Assembly: GCA_963576735.1 (NCBI GenBank)
Contig: OY755178.1
Location: forward strand, 6,882,001 to 6,946,000
Direction of reading: 5' to 3'
DNA from: Bedellia somnulentella
Lineage: Eukaryota > Arthropoda > Insecta > Lepidoptera > Bedelliidae
DNA length: 64,000 bases
The position numbers were made by a program, and so were the translations under genes. Shown here one piece after another: positions 22,590 through 34,018 of the stretch. Below the pieces are notes generated by a model. It did no database searches, was not told the origin of the DNA, and saw only the letters and a program-made list of their open reading frames with translations. Position 1 is the first letter of the stretch. Each line of letters opens with the position of its first letter.

Positions 22590-23140
22590 TATGTCAGCCT
22601 TTACGAGATTAGCAAGGCTCTGATATAGTTGAAGAGCAATAAGGCAGCGCGTAAGGACGGAATTACAGCTGAGCTTTTAAAGGTGGATCGACCGACTCTT
22701 AAGAACTTCAAACACGCTGTAATCATAATCATATGTAATAATAATGTAATTTGACAAAGGAGTGTTATGGTGTTGTTCTTCATGAAGGGTGACAACACTC
22801 TTAAAAATTACAGGACGATATTGCTTCTGAGGCATGTTAACAGTTTTCTAGAGTCATCACGAATCGTCTGTCACCCGAACCATCTGGTTTTTGATAAGGT
22901 TTTGGTTCACAACTTCCGCAAGATTATACAGAAGACTGATGAGTATAGTCTTCCATTATGTTTGGGGCCCGTGGACTATTAATAAGTATAAAAATGTTTT
23001 TGTTCGATGAAGAAGTGGGCTTTGCATAAATCTTTGCAGAAGTGCTAGCTAGGAATTTGCAGCAAGCAGCGCCACATCTCCGTGCCCGAAAATTTATCGA
23101 ATTTTATAAAAAGTAATGTTTACAACTATCAACTCCATCT
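22590..23140 (+). pseudogene. RTE-type LINE reverse transcriptase, degraded
   Basis: The plus strand reads, across frame changes, SKALI*LKSNKAARKDGITA then ELLKVD (22610-22690), VLFFMKGDNTLKNYRTILLL (22767 on), and after a deletion FRKIIQKTDEYSLPLCLG then PVDY (to 22978), then WALHKSLQKC. This follows the RTE reverse-transcriptase order: K(S/N)NKAPG.DGI.AE, FFKKGD...NYRPISLL, the IIQKTEEY...LCLAFVDYEKAFD block and W..L..LQ. The catalytic AFVDY block has become GPVDY and the frame stops directly after it. It is an inactive relic. Confidence 0.7.
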
Positions 23141-23182
23141 TCTCAACTCTGCCATCCCTATGAGAATATTCGTCGTAAATGG

Positions 23183-23226
23183 GAGTCATGTGACAGTATA
23201 CGCGTACAAAGCAGCGACAGGCTTAC
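23183..23226 (+). repeat. T3 fragment
   Basis: GTCATGTGACAGTATACGCG then TACAAAGCAGCGACAGGC matches the middle of T3 only. Confidence 0.4.
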
Positions 23227-23643
23227 GTTAGTTTAATACTAATTGAATTCACTCTGATTACTTAAAACACTCATTCCAGAGTGTAGAACTAATCCACACT
23301 AAAGAGTAAGCGTTAAAGTAAATAGTTTTATATTTAAATAAACTACCAATATGCTAAGCATCGTAAATACTTAGTGGGTAACTGTATTTTCATACTTACT
23401 CATGGATAAAAGTTCTACAGAATTATAATACTTCTATAAGTTTTCAGAGCCTTTTTTTATATTCAAAACAATTAGTTATTAATATCAGAAAACACTATCT
23501 TTGCTTTCCTGTGGAAAATTATCAGTACTTAACTTACTCATTACTTAACGATGGTATTATACGAATTTAATTAAGACTGGAAACACGTGAGAAGCCATCG
23601 CTAAAATCAATCTTTACCTCACTCAGCTTCTAAAAATATACAT

Positions 23644-23824
23644 ATATACATACATATACTCACGGTTGAGTGGGGAAAAGATGGTAGAATAATGGTTGTT
23701 GGTGATGGGTCTCCAACCGCATCGCCCAAAAATCCCTTAAAAAGCCCCAAGTCCGTTAGTCGCCTCTTACCTACACCCACCGGAAGAAATGGGGTAGTGC
23801 TATTCTAAGCCGACAATACACAGC
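23644..23824 (-). mobile_element. T1 retroposon, subfamily B, internally deleted, minus strand
   Basis: Tail ACATACATATACTCACGG joins directly to TTGAGTGGGGAAAAGATGG, missing about 60 bp that includes the CTCTGGCTACCCC block. The head side is complete to CCGACAATACACAGC. Confidence 0.75.
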
Positions 23825-26392
23825 TTCTAAAAATGACTGAACAATTTCGGCAATAGCTTTTCCTTTTTGAGATTTGCAGCCTTGAGCATTTGTATGTAAA
23901 GATGCATATAATCTTTAACAATATAAATATATGTTTGGTACAAGATACAATTGCATTTTCAAGTTTCTTGCCAGACTTTAACTGACGGAAAGTGTCTCGC
24001 ATATCCAATTAGCTCAGAGATTCTGCGCGCACTGAATACATTAATTATGCATAGTTTCTGCTCGGTAAATGAACTATTTGTATAAAAATTGCTACATTCT
24101 AAGCAGTTAAGCTATATTGTGTTGGTTGGGAATAGTACTACATGAGAAGAGATGCAGGAGCTGACGATTGAGTAATCTGGCGCCTTGGCAAAGATTGGTA
24201 AAGGAGTTGGACTGTGAAAATCTAACACATCTTAAAATAACCCACATTTTTATAGAAACTTCTTAAAGTAGTTGAAGAATTCTTTGATACCAAACAATGT
24301 TTACTGGTGTTGGTGAGCATTGTGTGTATTATTTTGTATAGTTTCGAATAATTTAAGATACTTCGTATATATTTTTTTCAGTCGTGTTATACGTGTAAAT
24401 CTTGTTAATTTAATGTTTTTATAATGATTTTTTTTATATCCTAAGTGAAATTAAACCAAGATCTTATTTTAAAAAAAATAAAAAATAGTTGAAAATTAGT
24501 AAAATTGATACTTTAACGTTTAAACGAAGACCAATAAAATATATCCGTTCTCCACTTATTTCTTCAAAAGTTTTTGTTCGCAAAGGCTAGTATCAATCTT
24601 AAAGTTGTCAGACAGCAAACAGTGCTCGGAGGGCACGCTACACATTCAAAACGAAACTTTCAAAGCATCGCATGGCTAGCAGCTTGGAAGAAAACTATTT
24701 CGGAAGAAATTGAAAAGTTGCTTTGAGAACGAAGTGGTATGCATAACCGCGGATGGCAAGGTTATTTTAACGTTCATCAAAAGAACAAAACATAGGTCTT
24801 TTGAGATAGTTTCAATTTAATCACTACTGAGAATATTTGTTTCTCATCTAATAAGCGGCTTTGATCTAGTAAAACTGGCAATGGGAAATGAGTAATTTAG
24901 AAAATACGAACACTTAAAATGACGTTTGGCACAGTCAATCGATCATTCAAAGTATTATGGAGTAAAACATATACTAACAAAGACTTGTTAACAGCAATAA
25001 TGATCGGTGTTGGCTTATTAAAACAATACCACCTGGTTTGTCCCTGGTATACATATTAATCTACTGGATAGGGCCACTAATAATGCAAAGTTATAATTTA
25101 TGAAATGAATTACATCACTAAGTTGGCGGAAAAGACGAAACGAAATCTTTCATTTGATAATTTTGTGTATATTAGTGAGTGATATGGTATTTAATTCAAT
25201 AAGAGAAATTAAGATTTCACTATAATTTAAGACTTTTTGATATGGTGATCCTCAGCCTCGGATGAAACTGAAACTAATTAACTAAAAACGCTACAAAAAC
25301 ACTATCATTTTCTTTATTTAATTAGCCCTCTTTGAGTATGTAAAGCACTAAAAAAATCATATATGTATATATAATAGTCTGAAAATAGGTAATGACTTAA
25401 AAACAAGTATGATTAGATTAACTTTAATTTTAGTGTTTTAATTTGCCTTGGGCTCAATATGTTTTAAAATTGCTATAAGTTTAAATTGAAATTTTGTTAT
25501 TAAAAAGATAAACCTCATCCTTTTTACTGTGTTTATCACGAGGGTTAGTTGAAGAAAGAAAGTATCGGTAGAAGACGATTAAGAAGGAGACATTAAGATT
25601 GAATAGAAAATGTGACTCAAAGGGCACGCCAAAGTCTGAAGAATAAAAGGACATGAATGAAAATAATGATGAATGTAAATGAAGCATGAGAGATATTCCA
25701 GGATCATACTATGTCTATGGCCGGATCAGTCTATGGCCACCCCAATGAGAGCACGTTAAGCCCTCGGTCCCGGCTACTATATAAGTGTTAGTCGTTAATT
25801 TGCCAAACCACACTTTGCCAGCGTGTTGAATTAAGGCCAAATCACCCTATGTATGGTAGGCTTTAGCCCATTGGTAGGGACATATGTAGCCAATGAAGAA
25901 TTATTCCAATTATGGTTTATAAAACAACTTCGAAAGTATCGTTTTATTTTTGGCGCATTTCTAATTTCCGCAAAACAAAATCAAATTAATCAAGTTATCA
26001 ACTTTTGCGATACAGTTCACGTTTTAAGCGATGTTTTCACTTCTCGAGACTGTAGAACAATATTATAATAACTTTTTCTGGTGGAATGCAAACATATTTG
26101 TGTAAAAAGCAAAATTACTGCAATATTTGTAAATAAATATTAATTCACCATTGACGGCGTCATCGCATGACATACACAAAACAAATATACAATTGAATTG
26201 AGTACCCTCTTTTTGAATTCGATCGAAAATGGTCAAAAAGTACTCGTAGATTTAGATGTTGTAAGTTATAAAAAAACTATTTTTTAATTTGATTAATAGG
26301 CGTACGAAGCTGTTACTGCTCATGCGAACCTCGACAAATTTCATTAAAATTATGCTATTTAGTTTGAGTAATTTATTTGCTCTTTTTATTAC
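23825..26392. other. Long unassigned AT-rich stretch
   Basis: No convincing gene. Around 25715-25880 the sequence (CTATGGCCACCCCAATGAGA, GTTGAATTAAGGCCAAATCA) resembles LINE non-coding sequence seen in moths. This is weak. Confidence 0.3.
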
Positions 26393-26630
26393 CATACATT
26401 CATATACTCATGGCTATAAATCCCTAGAAGAGGTAGCCAGAGCTAAGGAATTAGAAATTTAGCCACTTTTGGAAAATTGCATGGGAAAAAGATGGTAAAA
26501 TAAAGGTTGTTGGTGATGGGTTTCCAACCGCATCGCCCAAAAATCCCTTAATAACCCCAATACCGTTAGTCGCCTCTTACGTACACCCACCGAAAGAAAT
26601 GGGGTAGTACTATTCTAAGCCGACACTATA
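26393..26630 (-). mobile_element. T1 retroposon, subfamily B, full length, minus strand
   Basis: From reversed tail CATACATTCATATACTCATG to head CCGACACTAT, with CCGTTAGTCGCCTCTTACGT and TTCCAACCGCATCGCCC. Confidence 0.8.
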
Positions 26631-26794
26631 TTAATATATTAAATTCATAATTAATGGCTTAAGGAAGGTGAGATGGAGTTATATTAGACTTAATTAACTC
26701 CTAATTGAAAAAAATAATTGAGTATGAAAAATTTACTCCGCTAATTAGCTTCTCAATCAAACATGTCTCTACATAATCCATACAGATTCTCACA

Positions 26795-26885
26795 CCATAA
26801 GTTTCACATTAGGGTAGACAGCGACTATCGATTGCCCTTTTGTGCAAATCCCAGCAAAGCTCTCATGCTCTATGTTTCTCTTTTT
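26795..26885 (-). repeat. T2 LINE 3'-end fragment, degenerate
   Basis: AGGGTAGACAGCGACTATCG and ATTGCCCTTTTGTGC match the T2 core (the KWRSIVSAYP codons) in reverse. Confidence 0.5.
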
Positions 26886-27290
26886 TATCACTCAATGGTT
26901 CAGAACATTGCATTAATTATTTGCATGCTGACCTTTTTACCCCCTTTAACTCACAACTCTAATCCCTTAAAAAAACTCACCAGAGCTTTAGTCATATCGA
27001 TTCCTTAACATTATTTGGAAGTTGATAATGGAAAATACGGTCATATAGCGCAGCGCTCCTTATCCGTATTGCGCAATAATTATTTAATAAATCTTAATTA
27101 TTAACAAACATTATACTCTTAAGAAGAAGCACAATTGGCAGTCTTATCACTTAAAGCACGCTTGAAGCGAATATTATAATATCATTAATAATATAGTATA
27201 CGCGGTAAATTTAAGGTACAAAAGCATATTTATAGCTGTTAAGAGCCTGTTTTAAGTAGCACTTATTATAAAGGCATGCGTATTTAATTT
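26886..27290. other. Unassigned sequence
   Basis: Nothing recognised. Confidence 0.3.
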
Positions 27291-27770
27291 AAAAATATGG
27301 GTTAGTATGATCTTCCAACCTGGAAAATCCAACTAGATTGGATTCTCGGAATCGTCTGTCCTAGTATCCAAATTTGCTCGGTTGGATAATGGAAAGGAAT
27401 GTATGTTTTGAGTGTTCTCCGATTTTCCAAACTGCTAATGTACACTCGAGTGCATAGATACAAATTACAAATTTACTGAAGACTTTTTATTCAAGACTCT
27501 CAGTAACGTCTGCTCAATAGAAAATTAAGTATTGGTCATTTTTAGGATGTAGTGCAAAATATTTAGTTTCTTACTTCATAATAAAGGCTATCTTCTTTAA
27601 ACATAATGTACATTGTGTCTGACTATACTTAGGTTGGAAAAACGGACTCAGCATCCAATAGCAAATCCATTTTCCCAACCGCGCTAATTTGGGTACTAGG
27701 ACAGATTATTTCAAGAATCCGACCTAGGTTGGATTTTCCAGATTGGAAGATCGGACTAACCCAAAAATAT
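27291..27770. mobile_element. 464-bp MITE with long TIRs and 8-bp TSD
   Basis: The element at 27299-27762 starts GGGTTAGT and ends ACTAACCC. The two arms (about 27299-27435 and 27630-27762) are inverted copies, including GATCTTCCAA, CTGGAAAATCCAAC and GTCTGTCCTAGTA. It is flanked on both sides by AAAAATAT (27291-27298 and 27763-27770). There is no coding capacity. An 8-bp duplication fits hAT- or P-type transposition, but the parent family is unknown. Confidence 0.85.
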
Positions 27771-28247
27771 GTATAAAGTATTTAAGTAGTGCAATAAAGA
27801 GTTTTCTGTTCTATTCTTTATTATACGTGCGTGATGTACAAAAACGATATCATTGAATCCTCAACGCAGCTGCAAACATTACACGGTTATAAATCTCCAC
27901 TCTGTTTACGAGCATGCTCCACTCAAACATGGGTTACGAAGGAGCGCAAACGCAATAGCATTTTTGTGAAAAAGAAGCAAAACATGCATTTTTATTAATA
28001 ATTCATAAACGGCACTGGAAACCAGTGATATTAGTGCCGGTGCAAACATCAAGAACAGCAGAAGTTTAGCTTTTCACTGAATTCTGTCTGAGATGAGGAT
28101 AATGGGAAGTGGCAGGCGGACTAGCATTCTGATGAGACAAGCGTTTCGCTTACAACAGTTTCAACAGACCTGCGCTTTCACTAATGTAATGGGTTTGAAT
28201 ATGTCTGTGTGTATTACGTCAATTTCAAAATATAATTATTTTACAAT
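27771..28247. other. Unassigned sequence
   Basis: Nothing recognised; short frame at 28093-28290 has no domain signature. Confidence 0.3.
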
Positions 28248-28370
28248 ATACATTCATATACTCACGGCTATAAATCCCTTGAAGGGGTAGCCAGAATTAA
28301 GGTGTTAGAAATTCCTCAGCCATTTTTGGAAATTGCGTGGGGAAAAGATGGTTTAATAAAGGCTGTTGTT
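28248..28370 (-). mobile_element. T1 retroposon, 5'-truncated, minus strand
   Basis: ATATACTCACGGCTATAAAT, GAAGGGGTAGCCAGAATTAA, CCTCAGCCATTTTTGG and GGGGAAAAGATGGTTTAAT; it ends after GGCTGTTG. Confidence 0.65.
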
Positions 28371-28569
28371 CACGACATGTTTATAAATATGTATAAACGG
28401 CACTACTCTTGCATAGAGCTGGTGTTATTATAGGACCAAAGTTCAGTCTTTTTTTTCTCTTAATGCCTATGAGAAATCGGGTGGTCCGCTAGTGAAAGTT
28501 AACTCTCAATAATTGACTCCAAAGACAAATATTATTTTCACCCAGCTTATTAACTGCCACCGTAATCTC

Positions 28570-28708
28570 CCACAAGAGGGACCAATGACCTGGTCAAGAT
28601 CGCGGGAAGCCGATGGATGAGGGCAGCACAGGACCGGTCGTTGTGGAGGTCCTTGGGGGAGGCCTATGTCCAGAAGTGGACGTCTATAGGCTGATGATGA
28701 TTATTATT
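28570..28708 (+). mobile_element. RTE-type LINE 3' end, intact codons
   Basis: The plus strand reads LVKIAGSRWMRAAQDRSLWR then SLGEAYVQKWTSIG and a stop, followed directly by GATGATGATTATTATT. This is the terminal peptide and TGATGA-type tail of lepidopteran RTE elements. The copy is severely 5'-truncated but its codons are undamaged, so it is relatively young. Confidence 0.7.
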
Positions 28709-29483
28709 CCGTGTTTTGGAGGGCAAGTTAGGACGATATTTCGGCTCCTAGAACAGTAGTTGTCATTATTCTACCAATATGCCATAGTCCAGCATGGTGC
28801 TACTGTGAAAACCCTAGAGTCCCACGCTGGGGAAACACATGAGATACGATAATGATTGCAAGTAGATGAATTTTCAACTCAATATTTTGGAGCATATATA
28901 ATAACAGCGTTTATAGTTTAAGAGTGATATAACCATTGTAATAATGAGTTTAATAAAATGTATGATTAAATCACTGACTGAATAAAAACTTCGTTTTCAT
29001 TAAGTAATACTTTCACGAATCAATTTCATCTCTTTATTAGATTAAAACTCGATCGAACAGAAAGTTATCCGCTGTGAATACGATTTCTTGTCCATTTGTA
29101 AATTACCAAAACAATCCGATAATTAAAACTTCAGTTTACCTACTTTAACGAACTAAGCTGAATTACTCTTTAAATAAGATTCGTTGGTTCACTTCACTAT
29201 GTTAAAGTTTGGAGAATTTCACCTAAAAAGTATCTTGACAAACAAGAATTCGACCTGCATTTTGCATGAGAGCCAATTGTTTGCCTACAGTTGTGCGAGC
29301 TACGAGCAGTGAGCCTCATACGAGAATGCTCCAGGGAATTCCACGGAAAAGATTTGCTGCGCCATCAACACGAACAAATTTAATTATTCACGGTCTCTTG
29401 TCCATATTCACCGCTGACAATAAAAGCTGGCTCGTCCCACTTGGCCGGACATTTTATTACGTCATATACATAATTTAACATCA
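28709..29483. other. Unassigned sequence left of the Gypsy element
   Basis: No recognised feature. The plus frame 29266-29478 has no signature. Confidence 0.3.
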
Positions 29484-29593
29484 ACAAATAAAAGACGTGT
29501 GTTTCCTTCAATCATGTATTATAGACTAAAATCCTAAACTACCTTAACATATAAATATAAATCTAACTCTGACAACTACTAACATACATTACA
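29484..29593 (-). repeat. 3' LTR of the Gypsy element
   Basis: Read on the minus strand it begins TGTAATGTATG and ends CTTTTATTTGT. It is identical over 110 bp to 34019-34128. Confidence 0.9.
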
Positions 29594-29610
29594 CCTCCGC
29601 CCTTATTTAC
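29594..29610 (-). other. Polypurine tract
   Basis: The minus strand reads AAGGGCGGAGG directly before the 3' LTR start TGTAATG, the normal plus-strand primer position. Confidence 0.75.
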
Positions 29611-29716
29611 AAAATACAACATGTTCACATAAAACTTATTAACCTAAATAAAAACCTAATAAAAAGAAAAGAATAATTAAAAACTAAAACAAAACAACTT
29701 ATATGACAAATAATAT

Positions 29717-30240
29717 TTACACCTGAGTAGTATTGCTAAAACCATAACGATCAGGTGCTTTACGTTGCCGTAACGGGTAACGACGTACATCCTGACTAGT
29801 ATTTGTTTCCGAGTCAATCGGCACACTGGGCACACACATAGGATTTGGAGTCAAATCGACGATAGCGGTTTCGTTAGGTTCTGTGTTTGTTGCAGACGAA
29901 TCCCTTACTCTACTCTCTTCCGAGATAATTAATCTATTTTCCCTCTCCGTACCACTGGTTATAGAAAAACTTAAAGGAATTTGTGATAAATGTGGTGACT
30001 GATTGACTAATTTATCACTTACAATAGAATTTGACTTAGGAACCCTTTCTCTTAATTGATCGATGTGCCGATGGATTTCCGTTCCCAAAGTAGTTGTCAC
30101 GCTATAATCCGTACTACCTAGCTGTTTACTAATAGTACCTGCCGACCATTTGTCTGAACCCCTATAGTCACGATACCACACCGCGTCCCCCGGCTCCAGT
30201 GCACGGTGCGCGCCCCCCGCATCCGCCTCCATGCGAGCCT
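29717..30240 (-). CDS. Gypsy pol C-terminal tail (after integrase core)
   Basis: Frame of about 171 residues beginning EADAGGAHRALEPGDAVWYR, with DYRGSDKWSAGTISKQLGST, a segment typical of the integrase C-terminal SH3-like domain (GD.V..R.Y....KW..G.I). It ends in a basic YPLRQRKAPDRYGF motif usual near the pol C-terminus of mag-like elements. It is the continuation of the integrase frame, separated from it by a one-base shift near 30236-30245, in a very GC-rich stretch (EARVGRGRLA...). No independent start is expected, since it should be translated as part of pol. Confidence 0.75.
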
Positions 30241-30725
30241 GCCGCGACCAACTCGCGCTTCGCGCTCAGGTTTAATGTTATCTAACCGCATCCGCAGCTT
30301 GCGACCTAATAAAATTTTAGCCGGACTTTCACCGGTTGTGGTATGCTCCGTATTTCTATAAGCTAACAAAAACCTACATAATGCCGTATGTATATCCATA
30401 TTTTGTTTCACCCCCTTCTGAATGGCCCGTTTACAATGTTTAACAGCGTTTTCTGCAGCCCCGTTAGAAGCTGGGTGGTAAGGAGCCGAAAAAATATGCT
30501 CTATGCCGTTATGTTTTAAATAATTACGTAATTCTGAACTGGAAAAGGGAGGCCCGTTGTCACTAACAATTTGCTTAGGTAAACCAAACTTAGCCCAGAT
30601 ATCTCTTAAAATTGCTATCACTGCTAGTGCGGTTGTCCTTTTCATTTCAACCGCTTCGATCCATTTTGAACATGAATCTATCATAACTAAAAAACTCTTA
30701 CCGTAGATAGGTCCCGGGTAGAAAA
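30118..30725 (-). CDS. Gypsy integrase catalytic core
   Basis: The 188-residue frame from 30684 carries the integrase triad: MIDSCSKW (Asp 3), VSDNGPPF (Asp 42) and SNGAAENAVK (Glu 78), i.e. D-D(35)E spacing. The frame extends upstream without ATG as PIYGKSFLV. The zinc-binding part lies in the neighbouring frame (30698-32029) and is separated by a one-base shift near 30700-30715. The last about 38 residues (after GRGRLA) are out of frame relative to the true tail. The enzyme would insert the cDNA into chromosomes. The catalytic residues are intact but the polyprotein is broken. Confidence 0.85.
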
Positions 30726-32045
30726 TCGAGATGTAAACGCGACCAGGGCCGGGACGGCCACGGCCAGGACTGCGGCGCGTGTCCCGGCGGCACGTCCGCC
30801 ACGACGGCGCACACCTCGCACTCGCGGCACGCCGCCTCCACCGCTTCGTCTACACCGGGCCACCACACGTAACTCCGCGCTAGACATTTAGTTTTTACTA
30901 TTCCCATATGTGGGTCATGTAACTCTAATAACACCTTTGCTCGACATGAAGATGGAATGACTACCCGGTGACCCCACATTATGCAACCTAACTCTACGTA
31001 TAACTCGTTCTTTCTATTGAAATATGGTTTTAATTCTTTAATATCTACGTCTGTCGGCCATCCGTCCGATATGTAACTTAAGACCCGGCTCAAAATGGGA
31101 TCGTTCTGAGTATCTTTCTTGAGTTTTGAATAGTCTAGTAACAAGGCATCGGTCGCAAAATGTAAATATGTTTGTTCTGGTAAATTATTCTCCTCCCGAA
31201 TTCCCTCATCCTTTTGCGACTTAATTAAACGAGATAAGACATCAGCCGTGTTCTTATCCGTTTTAACATACTCTATATTAAAATTATATGCTGATAATTT
31301 AATAGCCCATCGTTGTAACCGACTCGCTGCCGTCGCTGGCACCCCTATATTTGAACCAAAAATACTGACAAGAGGCTTATGATCAGTACGTAGAACAAAG
31401 CGCCTGCCATATAGGTATTGGTGAAATTTTTCAACCGCGAATACTATAGCTAATGCTTCTTTATGAATTTGGCTATAGTGTATTTCATGTGCATTAAGTG
31501 ATCGCGACGCATATGCTATCACGCGCTCCGAACCTGCGCTCTGGCCACTGCCAGCGCGCTGCGCCAACACCGCACCCAGGCCCCGGGAGCTCGCGTCCAC
31601 AGTCAGCACTGTCTCCTGACTCATATCAAAATGTGCTAATGTCTTAGTACCGCATAAAAACTTTTTGACTGACTCAAAAGCTGAATTTTGATTTACTCCC
31701 CAAGTCCAAGGAGTTCCTTTTTTTAAAAGGTTGTATAAAGGTGATAATGTAGAACTTAATTTTTTTATGAATTTCCCATAGAAATTAACCATTCCTAAAA
31801 ATGATTTAAGTTCCGACACATTCCTAGGGTGGGGCATATCAACCATTGCCCTTATTTTCTCGGGGTCTACCCGGATACCGTTTGCGTTTATTATAAATCC
31901 TAAATATTTAACCTCCCTCTGTAAAAATTCGCATTTACTTTTTTTAACTTTAAGCCCGTTTTTACCTAATATATCCAAAACATCGTTAATAGATTTTAAA
32001 TGACTATCCCAGTCCTTATTCATTACCAATATATCGTCATAAAAG
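30698..32045 (-). CDS. Gypsy RT thumb, RNase H and integrase zinc domain
   Basis: The 443-residue frame starts at LVMNKDW, right after the RT YDDI box, whose codons are readable just upstream in this frame. The RT connection reads KCEFLQREVKYLGFIINANG. RNase H has LTVDASSRGLGAVL (Asp 145), HKEALA (Glu 191), RTDHKPL (Asp 216) and ADVLSR (Asp 263). The integrase zinc domain has HDPHMGIVKT and CRECEVC. It ends RLHLDFLPG, where the frame shifts into the integrase core. All RNase H residues are present. The start is not a true initiator: this is an internal piece of pol. Confidence 0.85.
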
Positions 32046-33956
32046 ACCAGTTGTCAACTTTGCAAACATATCAACCATCAACTTTTGAAATATTCCCGGG
32101 CTCGACGACAAACCGTACACTAATCTATTATATTTAAAAAGCCCTTTATGCGTATTTATCACCGTATATTGCCTTGAATCCTCGTCTAACTCACATTGAT
32201 TGTATGCTTGTGAGAGATCTATCTTTGTATACCATTGATTACCACACATATTGCTAAATAAGTCTTCTATCTTTGGGACCGGAAACCTATCCATCGATAA
32301 TACTTTATTAAGGGTTACCTTGTAATCCGCACATATTCTAAGTCCCCCGTCCGCTCTGTTTACCACTACGAGCGGAGTGGCCCAGTCGGAATGGGTAACA
32401 GGTTCGATAACGCCCGCGCGCAGCATCGCGTCGAGCTCCGCATCCACCCGCTCACGCAACGCGTAAGGAAGCGGTCGCGCCCGGAAAAAAATAGGATTCG
32501 CGCCCTCGCGCACCTTTAGCTTGGCTCGACCTCCCGTGTATTTACCCAGTGTTCCGTCAAACAGCGATTCATGCCTGGAAATTACATCGTTTATAATCTT
32601 TATGTGTTCTGCACTACACTCTGGCATATGATTTAATTCTAATCTGGCACTCGGCACATATACCGGAATATTTAATTCGGCTAACCACTGCCGACCCAAC
32701 AAACTAGTAGTGCCTCTGTCAATGACATACAAATCTAACTGTTTACTGACTCCATTATAATCAACAATGACTTCTAAATAGCCTAAAGGTTTTATGGTCG
32801 ACCCATCATACAATTTTAAAGTTAACTTACAAGGTTTTATTGGTAATTGATTAAATAATTCATCATACACTTTTTTACTAACACAAGATAATGCTGATCC
32901 GGTGTCAACCTCCATATTCAACAAACAATTGTTTACTTTAATAGTAATACTAACCGGTTTATATTTCCCTAACGACATTTGATACAAACGCTCTTCTTCT
33001 TCCGATTCCGAAGTGATTGCGTCATCGTGATAATTCAACAAGTTCAACTTGGTTCGCTCTCTGCTGTGCACTACCGATTGCGCATGCGCTGTTCCGCGCC
33101 CCCCGCGTCTCTCGGCCCGCCAACGATTGTTGGTCGCTGCGCCGCCGCCGCCGCTTCCACCGCCAACGGCACTCACCACCGCGCCGTTTCCCGCTACCTG
33201 CCCGCGATGTATTAATTGGCTTCTCATTTTACCCGCCGATTCTTGAGTCCTCCTGGCATGATTGAATTTCCGTGAACACATTTTTCTAAGATGGCCTACT
33301 TCTTTGCACGCGTAACACATATAGTTTTTATATACACAGTCATGTCTATTATGTTTGGTATCACCACATCGTGAACACTCATTTAAATTTAGTACGTTTA
33401 ACTGTTCCGTATATTTTGACTGATTGTTCGAGTAATCCACCACTACACTATTTGCATCCCGTTCAGCAGCCTCTACAGATAGCGCCAATGCAACCGCTCT
33501 GCTATACGTGAGCTCATTCTCCGCAAACAATTTTTGCCTAATGGCGTCACTTTTTAACCCGCAAACAAGCTGGTCCCGCATATTTTCATTCAGCGCCTCC
33601 TTAAACGCACAATATTTAGACATTTTCCTTAAACATGTCACATAGTTGGTGATGGATTCGTCACTAAGTTGACGTCGTTGCCGGAATTTGTATCTCTCTG
33701 CCAACTCCGATGGTTGTGGTTGAAGATGGGTGGCCAACAACTTCACTGCATCCTTGTATGATAAGCTAGCTGGTTTAATAGGGCTAGCCAATGTTACCAA
33801 CAGTTCATACGCGTCTTCACCCATAACGGATATTAACGTCGGTAATTTCAAACTATCCTCCACTTTGTTGACGAGAAAATGCATTTCCAGCCGTTCCACG
33901 TAGCTGCTCCAGCTACTCGACCCAATCACAAACTCACGCATTTGTCCCACCGACAT
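32037..33956 (-). CDS. Gypsy gag-protease-RT frame (5' two-thirds of polyprotein)
   Basis: A 639-residue frame starting at ATG 33956, about 45 bases inside the PBS. Residues 1-190 are gag capsid-like (SSWSSYVERLEMHF, LAERYKFRQRRQLSDESI). Two CCHC knuckles follow: Cys194/Cys197/His202/Cys207 and Cys214/Cys217/His222/Cys227. A Gly-rich linker spans 260-290. The retropepsin motif DTGS is at 351-354. RT spans 485 to the end, including WATPLVVVNRADGGLRICAD, KIDLSQAY (catalytic Asp 580) and LVYGLSSSPGIFQKLM. Gag and pol share one frame here, so no gag-pol shift is needed. The frame ends at KLTTGLL just before the YDD catalytic box, where a one-base indel breaks it. Confidence 0.9.
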   Translation of the reverse strand: MSVGQMREFVIGSSSWSSYVERLEMHFLVNKVEDSLKLPTLISVMGEDAYELLVTLASPIKPASLSYKDAVKLLATHLQPQPSELAERYKFRQRRQLSDESITNYVTCLRKMSKYCAFKEALNENMRDQLVCGLKSDAIRQKLFAENELTYSRAVALALSVEAAERDANSVVVDYSNNQSKYTEQLNVLNLNECSRCGDTKHNRHDCVYKNYMCYACKEVGHLRKMCSRKFNHARRTQESAGKMRSQLIHRGQVAGNGAVVSAVGGGSGGGGAATNNRWRAERRGGRGTAHAQSVVHSRERTKLNLLNYHDDAITSESEEEERLYQMSLGKYKPVSITIKVNNCLLNMEVDTGSALSCVSKKVYDELFNQLPIKPCKLTLKLYDGSTIKPLGYLEVIVDYNGVSKQLDLYVIDRGTTSLLGRQWLAELNIPVYVPSARLELNHMPECSAEHIKIINDVISRHESLFDGTLGKYTGGRAKLKVREGANPIFFRARPLPYALRERVDAELDAMLRAGVIEPVTHSDWATPLVVVNRADGGLRICADYKVTLNKVLSMDRFPVPKIEDLFSNMCGNQWYTKIDLSQAYNQCELDEDSRQYTVINTHKGLFKYNRLVYGLSSSPGIFQKLMVDMFAKLTTGLL

Positions 33957-34000
33957 TGTGACACTGTATTTTACAACTTCACTAGTTAAAAGTTATAATC

Positions 34001-34018
34001 CCATCCTCGTCGCCACTG
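34001..34018 (-). other. Primer binding site
   Basis: Directly inside the 5' LTR the minus strand reads CAGTGGCGACGAGGATGG. TGGCGACGAGGA would pair with a tRNA 3' end ...CGCCA. The tRNA was not identified. Confidence 0.65.

Noticed and set aside
29266..29478. 70-codon plus frame left of the Gypsy element
   Set aside because: No domain, no neighbouring exons, and it ends at the LTR by chance.
30687..30887. Arg/Gly-rich minus-strand frame
   Set aside because: Another frame of the GC-rich pol segment between RNase H and integrase; explained by the pol frame.
32979..33265. Plus-strand frames over the Gypsy gag region (Arg/Pro/Ala-rich)
   Set aside because: They are antisense shadows of the Gly-rich gag linker, which is GC-rich. 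They carry no signature.
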